64,000 nucleotides of DNA from Gyrodactylus bullatarudis (GCA_012064415.1 SSNU01000289.1:248001-312000); one strand, 5' to 3'; positions 25,201 to 35,910 are shown, counted from the first letter of the stretch. The notes: a model not told the origin generated them from the sequence alone. A program made the numbers and translations.

Positions 25201-28200
25201 TATTGACTAGCTTTAGTTTTGAGTAATCAGGATTTCAGATATTCAATGAAATAAATTTAGACTTTTGCATGGAATCATGGAATCTCAAATTTGTATGATG
25301 TAAATACCTTTTTGTTTAGAGTTATCGTTCACACGGCTGGAACGTTCCCAAACATTGAGGAGGAAAGTGTCAATGTTGAACCGGGAAAACTGAACGAAAT
25401 CAACTTTCAACATGTCAAATGGGAAAACCTTGATACTCCAACCAATAATTGTGTCCACGATGAGGATACCCGTTTCGAAGAAGATGCAGAAAACTTGAAG
25501 GACCTTGAAAAGCAAGATATTCGCTATGCATTTCGGGATTTGAACCAGTCATATACCTACACAGAGAAAAAGTGTCATGAGTACTTTCATCAGATGGAAA
25601 TTATCGATAAATGCAAATGCCAATACGTTTACTTCCCAAGGATAAAGAACCCCGACATAGTTCCCTATTGTGCTAAAATAGATATTGATGTAGAAAAGTG
25701 AGAAAAACAAATACTTATAAACTTGATTGATCCGATAATATGTAGATGAATTTCTCTACCCATAGAAATAAACCAGTGGCACTTTGAGAGTTGAATTATA
25801 AAAGAGTACATATATTATTATTTTTGAAAACCAATTATCAAGGGTCATACCTGTAGAATTCAAATAGCAATTCTATCTGCTGAAGTTTCAGAGATAGTTT
25901 ATTTTCAGATCGATAACTCCTGAAATAAATAATAATAACTGCGTTGAACAAATTGTAGATTCGAATTTCGAAATCAGCATATTGACAAACCAGATGATAG
26001 ACAAAAGATTCTGGGACTTTAAGGGTTAATCAAAATCCAATTAAAAATACTGTATTTCTTTAATCCTTCAGTTGATAATACAAGGCCAATACCGACCTGG
26101 AGATGTCTCATTCGGAAAATTCATTTATTCAAAGCATATATATATTGAACTAGTTTTATTCAGTTCTGATTATGATTAGACTGGTGTTATAGGTTCAGAT
26201 GAAAGCACAAGAACCAACTGATTAATTTCTTCTTGATTTTTTATTCAGTGAAATAGAATCTGATCTAGTTTTCCTATGATTTAAACTCATCAACATAATC
26301 ATAGTCTGCAAGAGATGAATGCGAACTATTTTGCCATCGTTTTTAAACCGATTATTCTGGCTATAAAAACAAAATTTCCTCAGAAGAATAAATAATGAAT
26401 CCTACCGGTACGAAGTTATAGGTGTAAAATAAGTTGATACAGGCAAAATAAAGCAATGAAATAAAACTTTTGTGGAAAATATAACAAATTCGTACATTCT
26501 TTCAGGTTGATTCAAATTTTTAGACGCTATCGGCTAATTTCAATTTACCATTCTTTAATCTGAATCAATAATTCATGTAAATTTTTTTCGAAAGTCCACT
26601 TAAAATCATACTAAAACAGTTGTAAAAGATATATCAGCACCAAATGTTCATTTCTTAAAGGATCATCAGTGGTATCCCTTAAAAAATGATAAATACCTTA
26701 AAGAAATAAATCTTCTGTTTTACTATTCTTTAATAAATACTGTTTCAAGAAATACCGTATTTAACAAAATTTAAACCTTGATTGAGTTAAGTAGATATTT
26801 TCAACAAAATATAATTTCATCATATCTTGGATAGAGAATAAATATACTGAGTTTATAATCGTGTCTATGTCTAGAAATTCTGCCAACATGACAAACTATC
26901 TGAAGGCTATGGAATGTTTACAAAACTATGATTTCGAGAAGAAATTCAGCAAATGTCGAAGATTGTGCAACAAATCAGAATATGAATGGACCACTTCAAT
27001 AACCAAGTGGAGAGCTGTTGACTGGCAATTACATTGGTTAATTCACCTAAATGCAGCCTTTAAGAGTATGAGGAATGCCAATACAACGAAAACTCCATTG
27101 AAAAACACTGATGGCTACTCAAAGTGGAAACAGTTTTATGATAATAAGGATTTAACTAAAGTGAGTGAAAGAAGATGAGTTGCCCATGGAATCATTTGAT
27201 AAATAATATTTAAAATCTTGTTCTTGGTTCAGTAGATAAATACTTGAACTGATATTGGAGAGATCTCTCTGAGAATTTTACTCAACCAATGATATCTGTA
27301 GGTAGAGAAGAAAAAGTTTTTAATTCACGAAATGTACATTTCTTTATGGTTCATCAATAGTGACACATAAATAATGATATAAGATTTAAGTTCATTGAAA
27401 ATAATATTTTACAACTTTTTGAAAGAAGTATAGTAAAAGTTGAAAATTAGAATATAATGTGAGCTGAAAAAACACGTCTGATTCAAATAATTTTTACCCA
27501 CAATCTCTTTCTCGGGATTCAACTTGTGAACCTCTCGAGTAAAATAGTCAACCAGCGAAGCATTTAAAATCCAGTGAAACATGTTCATATACCACTTTTT
27601 AACTTTATTTAATCATTTCGGTTGCTCATAATGAAAGCATTTTTAAAATTCTAAAAGGCCCAATTATAAGAAAGACTTTCCTTTGGCATATTTCTCAGAT
27701 TTGGTAGGAATGTACAAACTCGAATAAAAAAAAAACAACAAAACAATCTTGTTGAAAGCTCACAAATGTCAAAAACTTTAAACATGAATTTCGGTTGAAG
27801 GAAAACACATTAGAAAAAAAAATCTCACCTATTTTCTTTGTAGGTCTTGTCTTTGGAAAAAAATTTATTTTATACATGACAACACATTGTAGGCTCATTC
27901 AGTTACAAATTTTCCACCACATGATGTTTATTTTTGAAGTTTTTTAAAAAAGAAGAAGCTAGTTGACATGAAGATGAGAATTTACTATTTTCGTCAAAAA
28001 ACTCAACATTTTTCTCCGAATATTAAGGACCAAAAGTAATTCCTGAATTCCCCGATGATATGAGATGTGGAAATAAAATAAATAAATGCCCAAATTTACC
28101 ATTTTTTAACCTTCAGCTGAATTATGTATATTGCAGCACCTTACTTAAAATTATTTCGTTCTAGGTGCTTAAGTAATATATCCCACAGGAACGTCTTATT

Positions 28201-30937
28201 TGGTAATGGATTAGCCCATGTCGCTTAATGTTACAGCTTACTAATGGATCCCACCGAGACTGGTACAAAAGAAACTCACAAAGCATTTAGAAATAATCTA
28301 AGTATACATATATGGTAGACATACAGTTGTATCAGGAAGTAAAGTCCTTATATGATTTCTTAAAAGACATAGAATATGCAAGGTTGGTTTTTATATAATC
28401 CTAATCATTCCATTGGTGGAAAAAAATAGGTTTTTTTCGTAAAAATTGAGGAAAGAATAAAAAATTCAGACTGCTAATGAAAAAATTTCAAATTAATTTT
28501 CATTTTTTTAAACTCAGATTGAAATATTATCAATTAAGAATGAAAAAATTTGAAATCAGAATGAAAAATGTTAAATAATCACCCCCACCCCTCTAATTAC
28601 TTCTCGGGGCTCTTTGCTAATTAGAATGAAAATTTTTCAGTTTAGATTGAAAAATGATGAATTCAGAATGCAAAAATTTGAAATCAGAATGCAAAAAGTC
28701 AACTCAGATCGAAAATAATAAAAATATTTACCCCCAACTCCCTATTATTTCTCTGGCCCTTTGCTAATCAGAATGAAAAAAATTTATTTTAGATTGAAAA
28801 AATTTTAAATCAGAATTTTTAACTTGCAACTAGCTCTGAAAAAGGTATAGAAAGTCATCTAATAACTTGTTAATACCTGAGTTTGAGAATTTAACTGTAA
28901 ATTTATCGCTCAAAAAATTTCTAATTTTTCACACTATAATTTAGAAGTTATTATTAATGTAGATTTAACAAAAGCAAATGGATTTACGTTGTAGAAGAAG
29001 AACTTTGAGCATGGAATTCTTTTAAAGATGTGTGTTTAAATTTTTTTGGGAATAATAGAGACCCAAATGCTAGAATATTAGTTGAAGAGCTTCTGGTATC
29101 TTATGCAGAGTTGGGTTGTCTCATGAACTTGAAGTTACATTTCCTTCGTTATCATTTTGATTTTTTTCATCAAGTTCCACTTGGTACTATCTCAGATGAA
29201 CAAGGTGAAAAAATGCACCAAATGATGATGTTCATTGAGGAAAGATATTCAGTAATAAATTTGGAACATTGTCTTTCAGATTACTGTTGGTTTATAAAAA
29301 ATACAGATTAAAGATAGAGAATATTGTTGCTCCCCCAAAATTTGTTTTATACTCAATCAAAACCATACAATGTAGAAGAAATTCTGAAAATTTAAATTTG
29401 ATAAAACAGTTTTACAATATTTTATAATACAAGAATTGTAAATAAAAAAATCAGATAAAACTTCAATGTAAACGTTTTTATAAATATACAAATCCCTGTT
29501 ATTGTCTATACTGATTTAATCATTTATTATAAATCCTTCAGTTTTATACGAAATTATTGTGCTAATCAAAATGAACCAATCAGAATCGAGAAAAAATAAA
29601 TCGAGAAAAATTGAGTGAAATCACTAATGAAAAAACCTTGAATAACTTCTGAACCAAAAAAGATAAATGGTCATACGAGGTATCATTGGATAGAGAAATA
29701 AATTTCACATTCTTTCCCCCATTAAAATTTGAGATTTTATCAAAATAAGATAGCCTGTTGAAGGGTAAAAACAAAAAAGTGCATGGCATTTTTCGCTAAT
29801 TTTTCATCTTTTTTCAACTTTAAGACCAATTTTGAGGATGATCCATTCCAAAAGCACGTTTGAACTTGAAAGCGTTTTATAGAGAATTTTATGCTCTTTC
29901 AAATGATATCAAGTTTGACTCTGAAATGTCTAAGGATCAAGTCGAAAAATTGATTTATTCAAGTCCCGATTATGAAAATTGTGCTATTTCGGTTTTTCGC
30001 GAATTGCGCAAAAACTGGGAAATTTTTGGAAGCATATTCAGAATCTGCGTTAAATTTTACACTATAATCAGTTTTTCGCCAAAATTTATCGCAAAATTTT
30101 TTTTTAATTTCCCCCAGTGTAATTATCAATTGATAATTATAATTATAATCTTATTAGATTATTTCTAAATGCTTTGTGAGTTTCTTTCGTACCAATCTCG
30201 GTGAGATCCATTAGCAGCAGAAAACTCGTTTATAAATGTAGCCCGGGATTAAGTCGGATGAGGCTCGGCGAAATAAAATGTTTATCACTTAAAAGTTTGC
30301 TTGTTCTCAAACCTTCCTTATGAGTCTATAGGATCGAAAAATAATATGCTTGATGAAGTTCGGTAATATTACCGTTCTAAAATTTGAATTCTTCGCTCAA
30401 TGATGATCCAAAATGTCAGTATCAAATTGATTGAATCATTGAAATCGAGCTTAAAAGAAGTAATTCGAAAAACCACTTAATTTTGAGCTCATGGGCTCAT
30501 TTCTTGGTTTTTCGGAGAAAAATATTGTTTTTTTTTGTAAAATAATAGATTTCATTCAAGTATGGTTGAAAAACAGAATAGCGAAACATTAAATTTCGTT
30601 TTATTTTAATTTTGATCTTTATTGTATTATTTAGAAATCGAATAATTCAGTGAAAAGTCTAAACCTACAAGGAGACAACTTTGCCTATGTCGTCCTGAAG
30701 AGGAAGCAAGGCGGAAAAGTTGTCAAAAAGGAAAAATTGACCCTCAGCATATACGTCCTGTTTTCCCGGATCGGAGGCTTATGCTCCTTGACAATAGGTT
30801 TAACCACAGCCTTTTTTATTGAAATTATCGAGTTCGTCTATCTCATTTACTATCAGAAGAGGGAGCCGAAACAAAAATCGCCAACTCTCGGCTCTACTTC
30901 AGAACGATCTATAAAAAAAGATGGACTTATTTTATAA
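18537..30937 (+). CDS. DEG/ENaC-family sodium channel subunit, four exons
   Basis: The model is join(18537..19228, 25320..25697, 26875..27160, 30635..30937). Splice phases agree (2, 2, 0), giving 1659 nt, or 552 residues if coding begins at the acceptor before 18,537 and 542 if it begins at ATG 18,567. Family features in order are: TM1 (about residues 14-37 from that ATG), the post-TM1 motif FPSLTIC (56-62), the palm/finger motif GLRVIVHTAGTFPN across the first junction, Cys-rich thumb motifs (CKCQYVYFP, CRRLCN with YEW), and TM2 with IGGLCSLTIGLTTAFFIEII. Known DEG/ENaC proteins form trimeric, usually amiloride-sensitive cation channels at the plasma membrane. Two oddities: the selectivity-filter G-x-S appears as G-L-T, and the N-terminal HG gating motif seems to be RG (FTIRGMGKL). 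An upstream exon is likely, because CTTTTTATTCCTCCAG precedes 18,537. Confidence 0.85.
19265..20005 (+). repeat. Non-autonomous element with AGTT-ATGAAGATG termini
   Basis: The left end reads AGCTAGTTAATATGAAGATG then GGAATTTATGA. The right end, reverse-complemented, reads AGTTAGCTGAAGATGAGAAT. Single ends of the same family occur at 18,490-18,515, 27,958-28,000, 37,060-37,110, 38,915-38,990 and 45,890-45,920. A two-ended copy is at 62,671-63,108. It is non-coding and sits in intron 1 of the channel gene. Confidence 0.5.
20430..20690 (+). repeat. Dispersed repeat shared with 36.1-36.5 kb
   Basis: It shares GAGAGATTTTGAATTATCGA, AATTTCATTGATTCTCAAGT and CGCCCAAACGATAA with 36,250-36,365, plus the block around AAGATCAGGATTAGACAA, which is inverted at 36,400-36,440. 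Confidence 0.6.
21432..21541. repeat. 46-bp inverted repeat with short loop
   Basis: The arms 21,432-21,477 and 21,496-21,541 are reverse complements with 2 mismatches in 46. The 18-nt loop contains TAATAAGTATGCCC, a motif shared with the repeat at 4.08 kb. Transcribed as part of channel intron 1 it would form a long hairpin. Confidence 0.9.
22987..23978 (+). mobile_element. mariner element, internally deleted
   Basis: Terminal inverted repeats begin TTAGGTTGTGTGAAAAGTTC (left) and, reverse-complemented, the same (right, ending 23,978). They extend through TCTCGGAAAAATTT and are flanked by TA on both sides (22,985-22,986 and 23,979-23,980), the mariner target-site duplication. The total of 992 bp is shorter than the usual 1.3 kb. 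It lies in intron 1 of the channel gene, same strand. Confidence 0.92.
23144..23883 (+). pseudogene. Broken mariner transposase
   Basis: The ORF starts at ATG 23,144 (MNFTDTQIRAIVYFNYSIGH). It has an in-frame TAA at 23,213 and reopens with the helix-turn-helix part (STVQKWYGLFKNGKTNFDDE, PRQGRPSTIP, LSSREISADLNMS). An internal deletion and frameshift near 23,560-23,590 remove the region with the first catalytic Asp. The rest keeps LQDNARPHVSQQ and YSPDLSPTDYHLF, the second and third acidic residues of the D,D34D triad. The product cannot be active. Confidence 0.9.
25320..25697 (+). CDS. DEG/ENaC channel middle exon
   Basis: The acceptor TTTTTGTTTAG is followed by A-GTT-ATC, completing Arg of GLR and reading VIVHTAGTFPNIEEE, the conserved 'h.pg..P' loop. 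The Cys-rich stretch KKCHEYFHQMEIIDKCKCQY lies near the end. The donor is AA|GTGAGA at 25,698 (phase 2). Confidence 0.85.
26875..27160 (+). CDS. DEG/ENaC channel thumb exon
   Basis: The acceptor TATGTCTAG ends at 26,874. The exon carries KCRRLCNKSEYEWTTSITKW, the 'C..pC....Y....s...W' thumb motif of the family, after a long variable stretch. The donor is AAA|GTGAGT at 27,161 (phase 0). Confidence 0.8.
28440..28830 (+). repeat. Degenerate tandem repeat
   Basis: Units of about 150-170 bp repeat around CTCTTTGCTAATTAGAATGA (28,610) and CCCTTTGCTAATCAGAATGA (28,760). Each unit is preceded by an ACCCCCA-CCC-TAATTA/ATTATTTCTC block and followed by many AGATTGAAAAA and CAGAATGAAAAA sub-repeats. Confidence 0.7.
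28991..29311 (+). pseudogene. Fragment of a dispersed arthropod-type ORF family
   Basis: The frame reads AWNSFKDVCLNFFGNNRDPN, LVEELLVSYAELGCLMNLKL, HFDFF, TISDEQGEKMH and DYCWF. From memory of the family this matches a widely dispersed ORF whose conserved form has an aLGC-MSLK-HFLHSHLDFFP block, then SDEHGERFHQ and a DYCW motif, found in many copies in arthropod genomes. I cannot name the transposon superfamily with confidence. There is a TGA before AWNSF at the usual Arg position, and the ends are truncated. Confidence 0.6.
30635..30937 (+). CDS. DEG/ENaC channel last exon with pore and TM2
   Basis: The acceptor TATTATTTAG ends at 30,634. NFAYVVLKRKQ corresponds to the 'v.vyf..l....i.q' strand before TM2. 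The pore helix reads SRIGGLCSLTIGLTTAFFIE. A short Lys/Ser-rich cytoplasmic tail ends at the stop 30,935-30,937, and AATAAA follows at 31,085. Confidence 0.85.
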   Translation, partial: KSNNSVKSLNLQGDNFAYVVLKRKQGGKVVKKEKLTLSIYVLFSRIGGLCSLTIGLTTAFFIEIIEFVYLIYYQKREPKQKSPTLGSTSERSIKKDGLIL

Positions 30938-31084
30938 TATGCAAAGAAAATTGATTCCCTGATTCAGAAATAACTTTGCAATGTTTTGAAGAATGTTTAA
31001 ACTCATGAAAAAAGAGAGAAACCAGCTGAAATGCCATAAAAAAAACTAAAAAAGAGAGAAAACCCACATTGTATTGTTATTAAG

Positions 31085-31090
31085 AATAAA
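31085..31090 (+). terminator. Poly(A) signal of the DEG/ENaC gene
   Basis: AATAAA lies about 150 bp after the stop codon of the last exon and just before the foldback MITE. Confidence 0.5.
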
Positions 31091-31111
31091 TTGTAAATGA
31101 GCCTAAATGAA

Positions 31112-31317
31112 TAGGAAAATTGTTTTGTTCCATGATGGAATCTGAAATCTTCAATAAAATTAGTAAAAGTAGATTTAATTGGAATATAACCAACCTTTTT
31201 CCAAAGCCTCTTCCAGACGTTTCGGTACTGAGATAGTCAAGTACCTTCTTCAGTGGAAGAGGCTTTGGAAAAAGGTTGGTTATATTCCAATTAAATCTAC
31301 TTTTACTAATTTTATTG
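31112..31317. mobile_element. Foldback MITE with perfect 64-bp arms
   Basis: The arms 31,152-31,215 and 31,254-31,317 are perfect reverse complements over 64 bp, separated by 38 nt. The left side has an extra 40 bp (from ATAGGAAAATTG, through TTGTTCCATGATGGAATC). GAGCCTAAATGA occurs immediately outside on both sides (about 31,099 and 31,318), as expected of a target-site duplication. Relatives lie at 8,996-9,086, 37,126-37,270, 54,081-54,223 and 61,553-61,632. Confidence 0.85.
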
Positions 31318-31875
31318 GAGCCTAAATGAAGATCTTTTTCGCCACTTCACTTCTCTGATAAAAGTTACACGGCCATCAGTTGTCCTAAAATAATATGAGC
31401 TCAAGACATCTTACTTTAGTGATTAGAAAGGGATTTTATTTTATTTCAAATCCAAAAAAATAACATCATCAAATGCAGAATTCTCGAGATGATTGAATTT
31501 TTGGTTTTCAAATAAAAATTTCACAATCTGATTCTAGTTACAAATTTCTTGCATTTTTTGTGGCTGAATAAGCCCATGTGCATTACCTAGATTTTTTGTT
31601 GATTTTATTCGGGAATTTAAGGACGTGAAACAATTTTTTAATGACATAGATGAATTTTTTATTCTAAGAGATTGTCAACTCGAACAACAAATGAGAAATG
31701 TTTGAAATTAAATTTTGAATAAAATATATTTACTTAATAGTAGTCATGATATCAAGAATTATTTTTTAAATATATTTATATGAAATCTAACTTGATGGAA
31801 ATTATCTTCTCACACCTAAATGTTGAAAATTGTATGAGCAAGAGTCAATTCTAGAAAAGAGTTTTAAAATTCAAC

Positions 31876-31995
31876 TCACGGTGGCAGAGGTAGACGTGTT
31901 TCATCCTCATTAGGACTCGTCAGTATACCCTAGCCAGGATTCAAACTCGGGTCTCCAACGTTGTGAGGCAATGTTTCTAACCCCCAGAACCCCCG
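31876..31995 (-). mobile_element. tRNA-derived SINE copy, decayed
   Basis: On the minus strand the head carries GGTTAGAA, CATTGCCTCACAAC and a B-box-like GAGTTTGAATCCTGG. The body follows: GGGTATACTGACGAGTCCTA, then ATGAGGATGAAACACG. Head and body start match 38,671-38,752. The A box is damaged here. It is not a functional tRNA gene. Confidence 0.7.
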
Positions 31996-32099
31996 TGCTC
32001 CAATTTTCAGCGTTTACAAGGTTTGCGATCAAAACTTTCGTTAATTTCAGAGATTTTAAGCGGGGTCAACATCAGACAAAAAGTTGTTTTTATTTATGA

Positions 32100-32185
32100 A
32101 TAGTGCAGCACCTATACTTACAAAGGTTACTAGAAATATTTCGTTCTAGGTGCTTAGGCATTACATCCCACAGGAAATATTTCTA
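32100..32185 (+). repeat. Dispersed GTGCAGCACCTATACTTACA repeat
   Basis: It shares GTGCAGCACC-TACTTA, ATTTCGTTCTAGGTGCTTA and ATCCCACAGGAA with 28,130-28,195. The first 30 bp recur at 41,993-42,025. It is non-coding. Confidence 0.6.
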
Positions 32186-33400
32186 GTTGTTTTTATCTCT
32201 GGCCTTGAAAAAAAAGTTCCCAAAAAATAGTTTTAAACAAAATAACTTCTTAAAATATGATATCTGATCTCTCATCGTTGAACTGGATACTGGATGAAAT
32301 TTTTTGTCTCTTTTCGGTAATGACTTACACAAGAAATCACACGTCATCAACAGGATTTCTTGCTATTGATTCTTTAGCTGTTTTTTTGAAACATCAAAAT
32401 CATATAAGAGTCAAATAATGACGCGACACGAATTAAATGTAACTTACACCCTCCTTGTGTTGTTGATCAATGATCTAAGACACTTGTCTGGAGCAAACAA
32501 GAGATTAGATTTGTATGTGATAAAGAAATTTGACTCTATTGCTCTCTCTTTTTCTTGTAAAACTCTTTTGGATTGGACTGAAAAAAGTAACATGTGATTT
32601 TAGATGAATCAGTTTTGAAATATCTTTCTATCGGTTAGTTTGAAACTCAGAGAGAGAGAAAATTTCCAGATTCAAAATGATGTTTACATTTCCATGTTAG
32701 TGAGTTTCTCTTAATTATATTAATGCCCCAATCATATCTTATTTTATTTCTTTTTAATATTTATGATCTTTTCAATTCTGTTATTTTCAATCGATTATAA
32801 AAACAAATCTTGTCTTGGTTTCGAAAGGAGGCCAGATTCTGTTCAAAAGAGAAGAGACGTTTTTCAATACTAAATCAAATTAGCAAATTCAAACTAAAAT
32901 ATAGAGAATATAATAATATGGTGTTTAATCAAAGTTTTTTAAATCCTAAATTAGGACCTGAAACTAATACACATCTAATTTATCTATAATAAGCATTTAG
33001 AACATTTTTTGAAGATTCTATTATCTCATGTATTCGATTCACTATCATCAGTGTTTAGTTCACCCCTATCAATAAGATTTCATAATTTTCACTTGAAAGT
33101 TCGCTTTAAAAAGTAAAAATAACTTAACGAGTCAGTGTACAACTTTGAAATTAGGATGTATGTCTATGAATTTCGTTAGTATGAGTAACGAGTTCATCTT
33201 TATCAATTAGACATGAAAAAGGTTTAGAAGTAATCATGATCCAGTTTAATATTATTTGAAATTCAGCGAGAAAATATTCACACTTTATCAACCATAAGTG
33301 TCAAATAATTAGATTTTTGCGTTCATTATTTTTTATTCTAAACAAAATCGAAATCACTCATCTTTTCAGAATATTTTTCCATTAAATATTTTCTTGTACC

Positions 33401-33742
33401 ATGGTCCGGTGAGTTTGAAAAAATGTATTTTCCTTTGTATTTCTCTCTTTATTTCCGTGTATGAGATTTCCTTGAAATTATCTTGAACTCTAAAATATTT
33501 CAATGATAAATTCTGACTAATTTTCCTCTTCAAGCTGTTATAATCATTGTTGTCCGTTCGAGACTGATGACGGCTGCGGATTTACGTACAACCGAGGCTG
33601 GCAGGGTGGTGGATGTTATCGATCGAAGCCAAAACATTATAGTTATGGATACTGCTCAAATCCCAGTTATACACGAGGATGTTGTGATGCCCCCTGGATG
33701 CCACAGAATGATTGGGCTGGAGCAGCAAAGACTTGGATATAG
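33401..33742 (+). CDS. Small cysteine- and tyrosine-rich protein, two exons
   Basis: The model is join(33401..33408, 33535..33742), 71 residues. The first coding exon is only ATG-GTC-CG before the donor GTGAGT. The acceptor is CCTCTTCAAG (AG at 33,533-33,534), phase 2, intron 126 nt. The product starts MVRCYNHCCPFETDDGCGF and has 8 Cys, many Gly/Tyr, and pairs HCC and GCC; it ends AGAAKTWI. There is no signal peptide or membrane segment. AATAAA follows at 33,848. I recognise no family. The tiny first exon, phase-2 intron and early Cys match the Gly/Cys/His-rich genes 1.5-4.5 kb downstream, so shared origin or function is a fair inference. Open reading in the spliced frame and both splice sites support it. 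Confidence 0.6.
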
Positions 33743-33847
33743 TCAAGAAGAAAAAAATGCATTATGTCATAAAAAATATTACATAAATTATTGAAGAATT
33801 TTGCAGAAAAGCAATTTTTATAATTTCCTTAATTTCATCAAGTATTG

Positions 33848-33853
33848 AATAAA
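33848..33853 (+). terminator. Poly(A) signal of the small Cys-rich gene
   Basis: AATAAA lies about 105 bp downstream of the TAG at 33,740-33,742. Confidence 0.5.
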
Positions 33854-34782
33854 AATATCAAGCCAAAATAAATCTTTTTTTTAACAGATTTGAGATAATT
33901 TTATTTTTATTTCTGTGTTTGCCGGTTGACCCTTTCCACACCTTGACTGAAAAAATAAAGTTTAAAGCTCATTTCTCTAATTTAATTATTCTGTATTCGG
34001 AATGAGATAAATAAAAAGTTTTTAAGATAATAATTTCATCAAGGTCCAATGAGAGAATTTATTTAGAAGTTCATTCGCAAAAAATACTTGGAGAATTTCA
34101 CAAAAAGTATCTTTCAAATTTCATTCGATCTGATGACAAGAAAACATAGATATCGCGGATTAAACACGAATCATTGGGTTGAGATTCACCCCATTTTCAC
34201 AAGTTTGTATGGAAAATATGCTTTATTCTATGATCTCAAAATTAGTTTAATTGTTTCAATCAGATAGAATCATAATTTTTGAATGCAAGAATATTGATCT
34301 TCTCGAAGGAAGAACCATAGGGGTTCATCTCTTGCCTGCCACATTGTTGACTGAATTATTACAAAATACTATTTATAGTTCAATAAAAACAGACAACGTT
34401 CTGAAGCCTTTGACCGATCATAATTTTCATATTCATAAAATATAAGAGAAATTTCATAAGTCTAAGAAATGATTTTATTATTTAAGATTTAAGTCATTCT
34501 TGCAACTCTGTTAATGTGAATTCAAGTTGAAACTATGAAAATAAAACATTATAAACGTATTCTTTTTAATGAATTCTTAGAATAAATGGATATAACTAAT
34601 TCTTATAATTATAATAAAAGATATTCCTTCATTTTTACCCTCACTCATGTGAAATCGATTATGATGCGTCTGGTAGATTTCTACATGCCATTTTGAATTA
34701 GGAGTCACTCACAGACTCTCCATTGTTTAATTTAAAAATGAAAAGATGTGATTTTTTAATCTTAAAGTATTTTAATATTATC

Positions 34783-35072
34783 GTAATTTTAACTTGAATT
34801 CACATTATTTCTTACAGAAAAGTTGCAAAAAAGACCTATTAAACTTGTTTATTCAATAGTTGAAAACTAAATTTATCTTATTTTTCATCTAATTTGATCA
34901 GTCAAAAAACGTTTTAAATTTGAAAATTTTCACAATTTTGTTTATCTTATTCCAGTATCATGGAAAGGTATTTTGACGCGGAAATTGGTGAGACAATATT
35001 AAAATATTTGAAGATTAAATTTATCATATCGATGGGCGATTCAAGTGATATTGCGAAATTCGTCCAAATAAT
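34783..35072 (+). repeat. About 290-bp dispersed repeat, copy of 7.54-7.82 kb
   Basis: The same ordered blocks as 7537-7815 occur: TAATTTTAACTTGAATTCAC, GTCAAAAAACGTTTT, AATTTGAAAATTTTCACAA, TTATCTTATTCCAG and ATTTGAAGATTAAATTTATC. Confidence 0.7.
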
Positions 35073-35305
35073 TATACTTCTGTAGTTAATGAGAACAAAG
35101 AGTTTTTAAATTTTTATCTGGATTTTTGTATTATTTTCCCCATGCAAGGGTTAGTAGGAACGCCGATTCAAAATTTTCCATCTAAGTTGATCGATGTTTT
35201 ACTCTTCGAAATAGAAATAAAGTGAAAGATGGTACATAACTTGGTTGTATTTATACATAAATTTATATGAACATGAATCAGTGAATTTTGATAGTGGGAA
35301 AAATG

Positions 35306-35865
35306 CTAGCAACAACCGCCACAGCAGCGACCACAACATTGACCACCACCCTCACATCCGTGGCAATGTCCTGATTGACCACCACAGCATCCACCACCTG
35401 AAGCTCCATGACAACAGCCAGATTCATGGCCACAGCCATGACATCCACTCTCGCAGCATTCCGAAGTAACTGTATGTCTACTTGCTCTGTGGAATTGTCC
35501 TCCACAGCAGCCTTTTTTATGGCAACAACCTCCGTGCTGATGTCCGTGTTGACCTCCATGGCATTCGCCACAACATCCGCCGCATTGGCCATGTTGACCG
35601 CAGCACCCTCCACAACTACCGCAATTACCGCCACAACCGTTGCAACCACAACAGTTACCACAACCCCCACAGCCACAGCCTCCACAGCCTCTGCAGCACC
35701 TGTTACAACAGCATGGATTGCATCCACACTGACAGCAATTTCCACATGGACTATAAAAGGATCTCATTAGTTTTTAAATAATAGATAAATTATTTTAAAG
35801 TCTAAATAACTACTATAGAGAGTTGGGAAAAATATTCTCTATACTTACCAACAACCACAGCACAT
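35306..35865 (-). CDS. Cysteine/glycine/histidine-rich small protein, two exons
   Basis: The model is complement(join(35306..35750, 35849..35865)), 153 residues. The first coding exon is 17 nt (ATG-TGC-TGT-GGT-TGT-TG), the donor is GTAAGT and the intron 98 nt, phase 2. Exon 2 begins at Pro, exactly as in the paralogues. The N-terminal half is Cys/Gly/Asn-rich ([15 protein letters not shown]). The second half carries the family signature [17 protein letters not shown] then [12 protein letters not shown], shared with the 37.9-kb and 56.3-kb genes ([25 protein letters not shown]). There is no signal peptide. A metal-binding or disulfide-crosslinked structural role is inferred from composition only. 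It is transcribed divergently from the 37,925 gene. TATAAATA lies 38 bp upstream of ATG. Confidence 0.75.
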
Positions 35866-35902
35866 TTTAATCAATCTAAAATACCTTGGACAAAGGCGTA
35901 AA

Positions 35903-35910
35903 TATTTATA
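35903..35910 (-). promoter_or_regulatory. TATA box of the minus-strand Cys/Gly/His gene
   Basis: TATAAATA on the minus strand lies 38 bp before ATG 35,865. Transcription about 30 bp downstream would leave a 5' UTR of only some 10-15 nt. Confidence 0.5.

Larger units (their letters stand above)
28241..30215. mobile_element. About 2-kb element with 60-bp terminal inverted repeats
   Basis: 28,241-28,301 and 30,155-30,215 are inverted copies with about 3 mismatches in 60 (CTAATGGATC, CACCGAGA, GAAACTCACAAAGCATTTAG and AAATAATCTAA are shared). Between them lie a tandem-like AT-rich repeat and a decayed protein-coding segment (28,991-29,311). Whether the inverted repeats are true element ends or an unrelated inverted pair is not proven. 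It lies wholly within channel intron 3. Confidence 0.5.

Noticed and set aside
28440..28830. CRISPR-like array
   Set aside because: The repeats are irregular, AT-rich and lack constant spacing; the window is eukaryotic.
33567..33794. 75-codon ATG frame overlapping the small Cys-rich gene
   Set aside because: The alternative frame has good splice sites, 8 Cys and a phase-2 micro-exon like its neighbours; the ATG frame has no motif.
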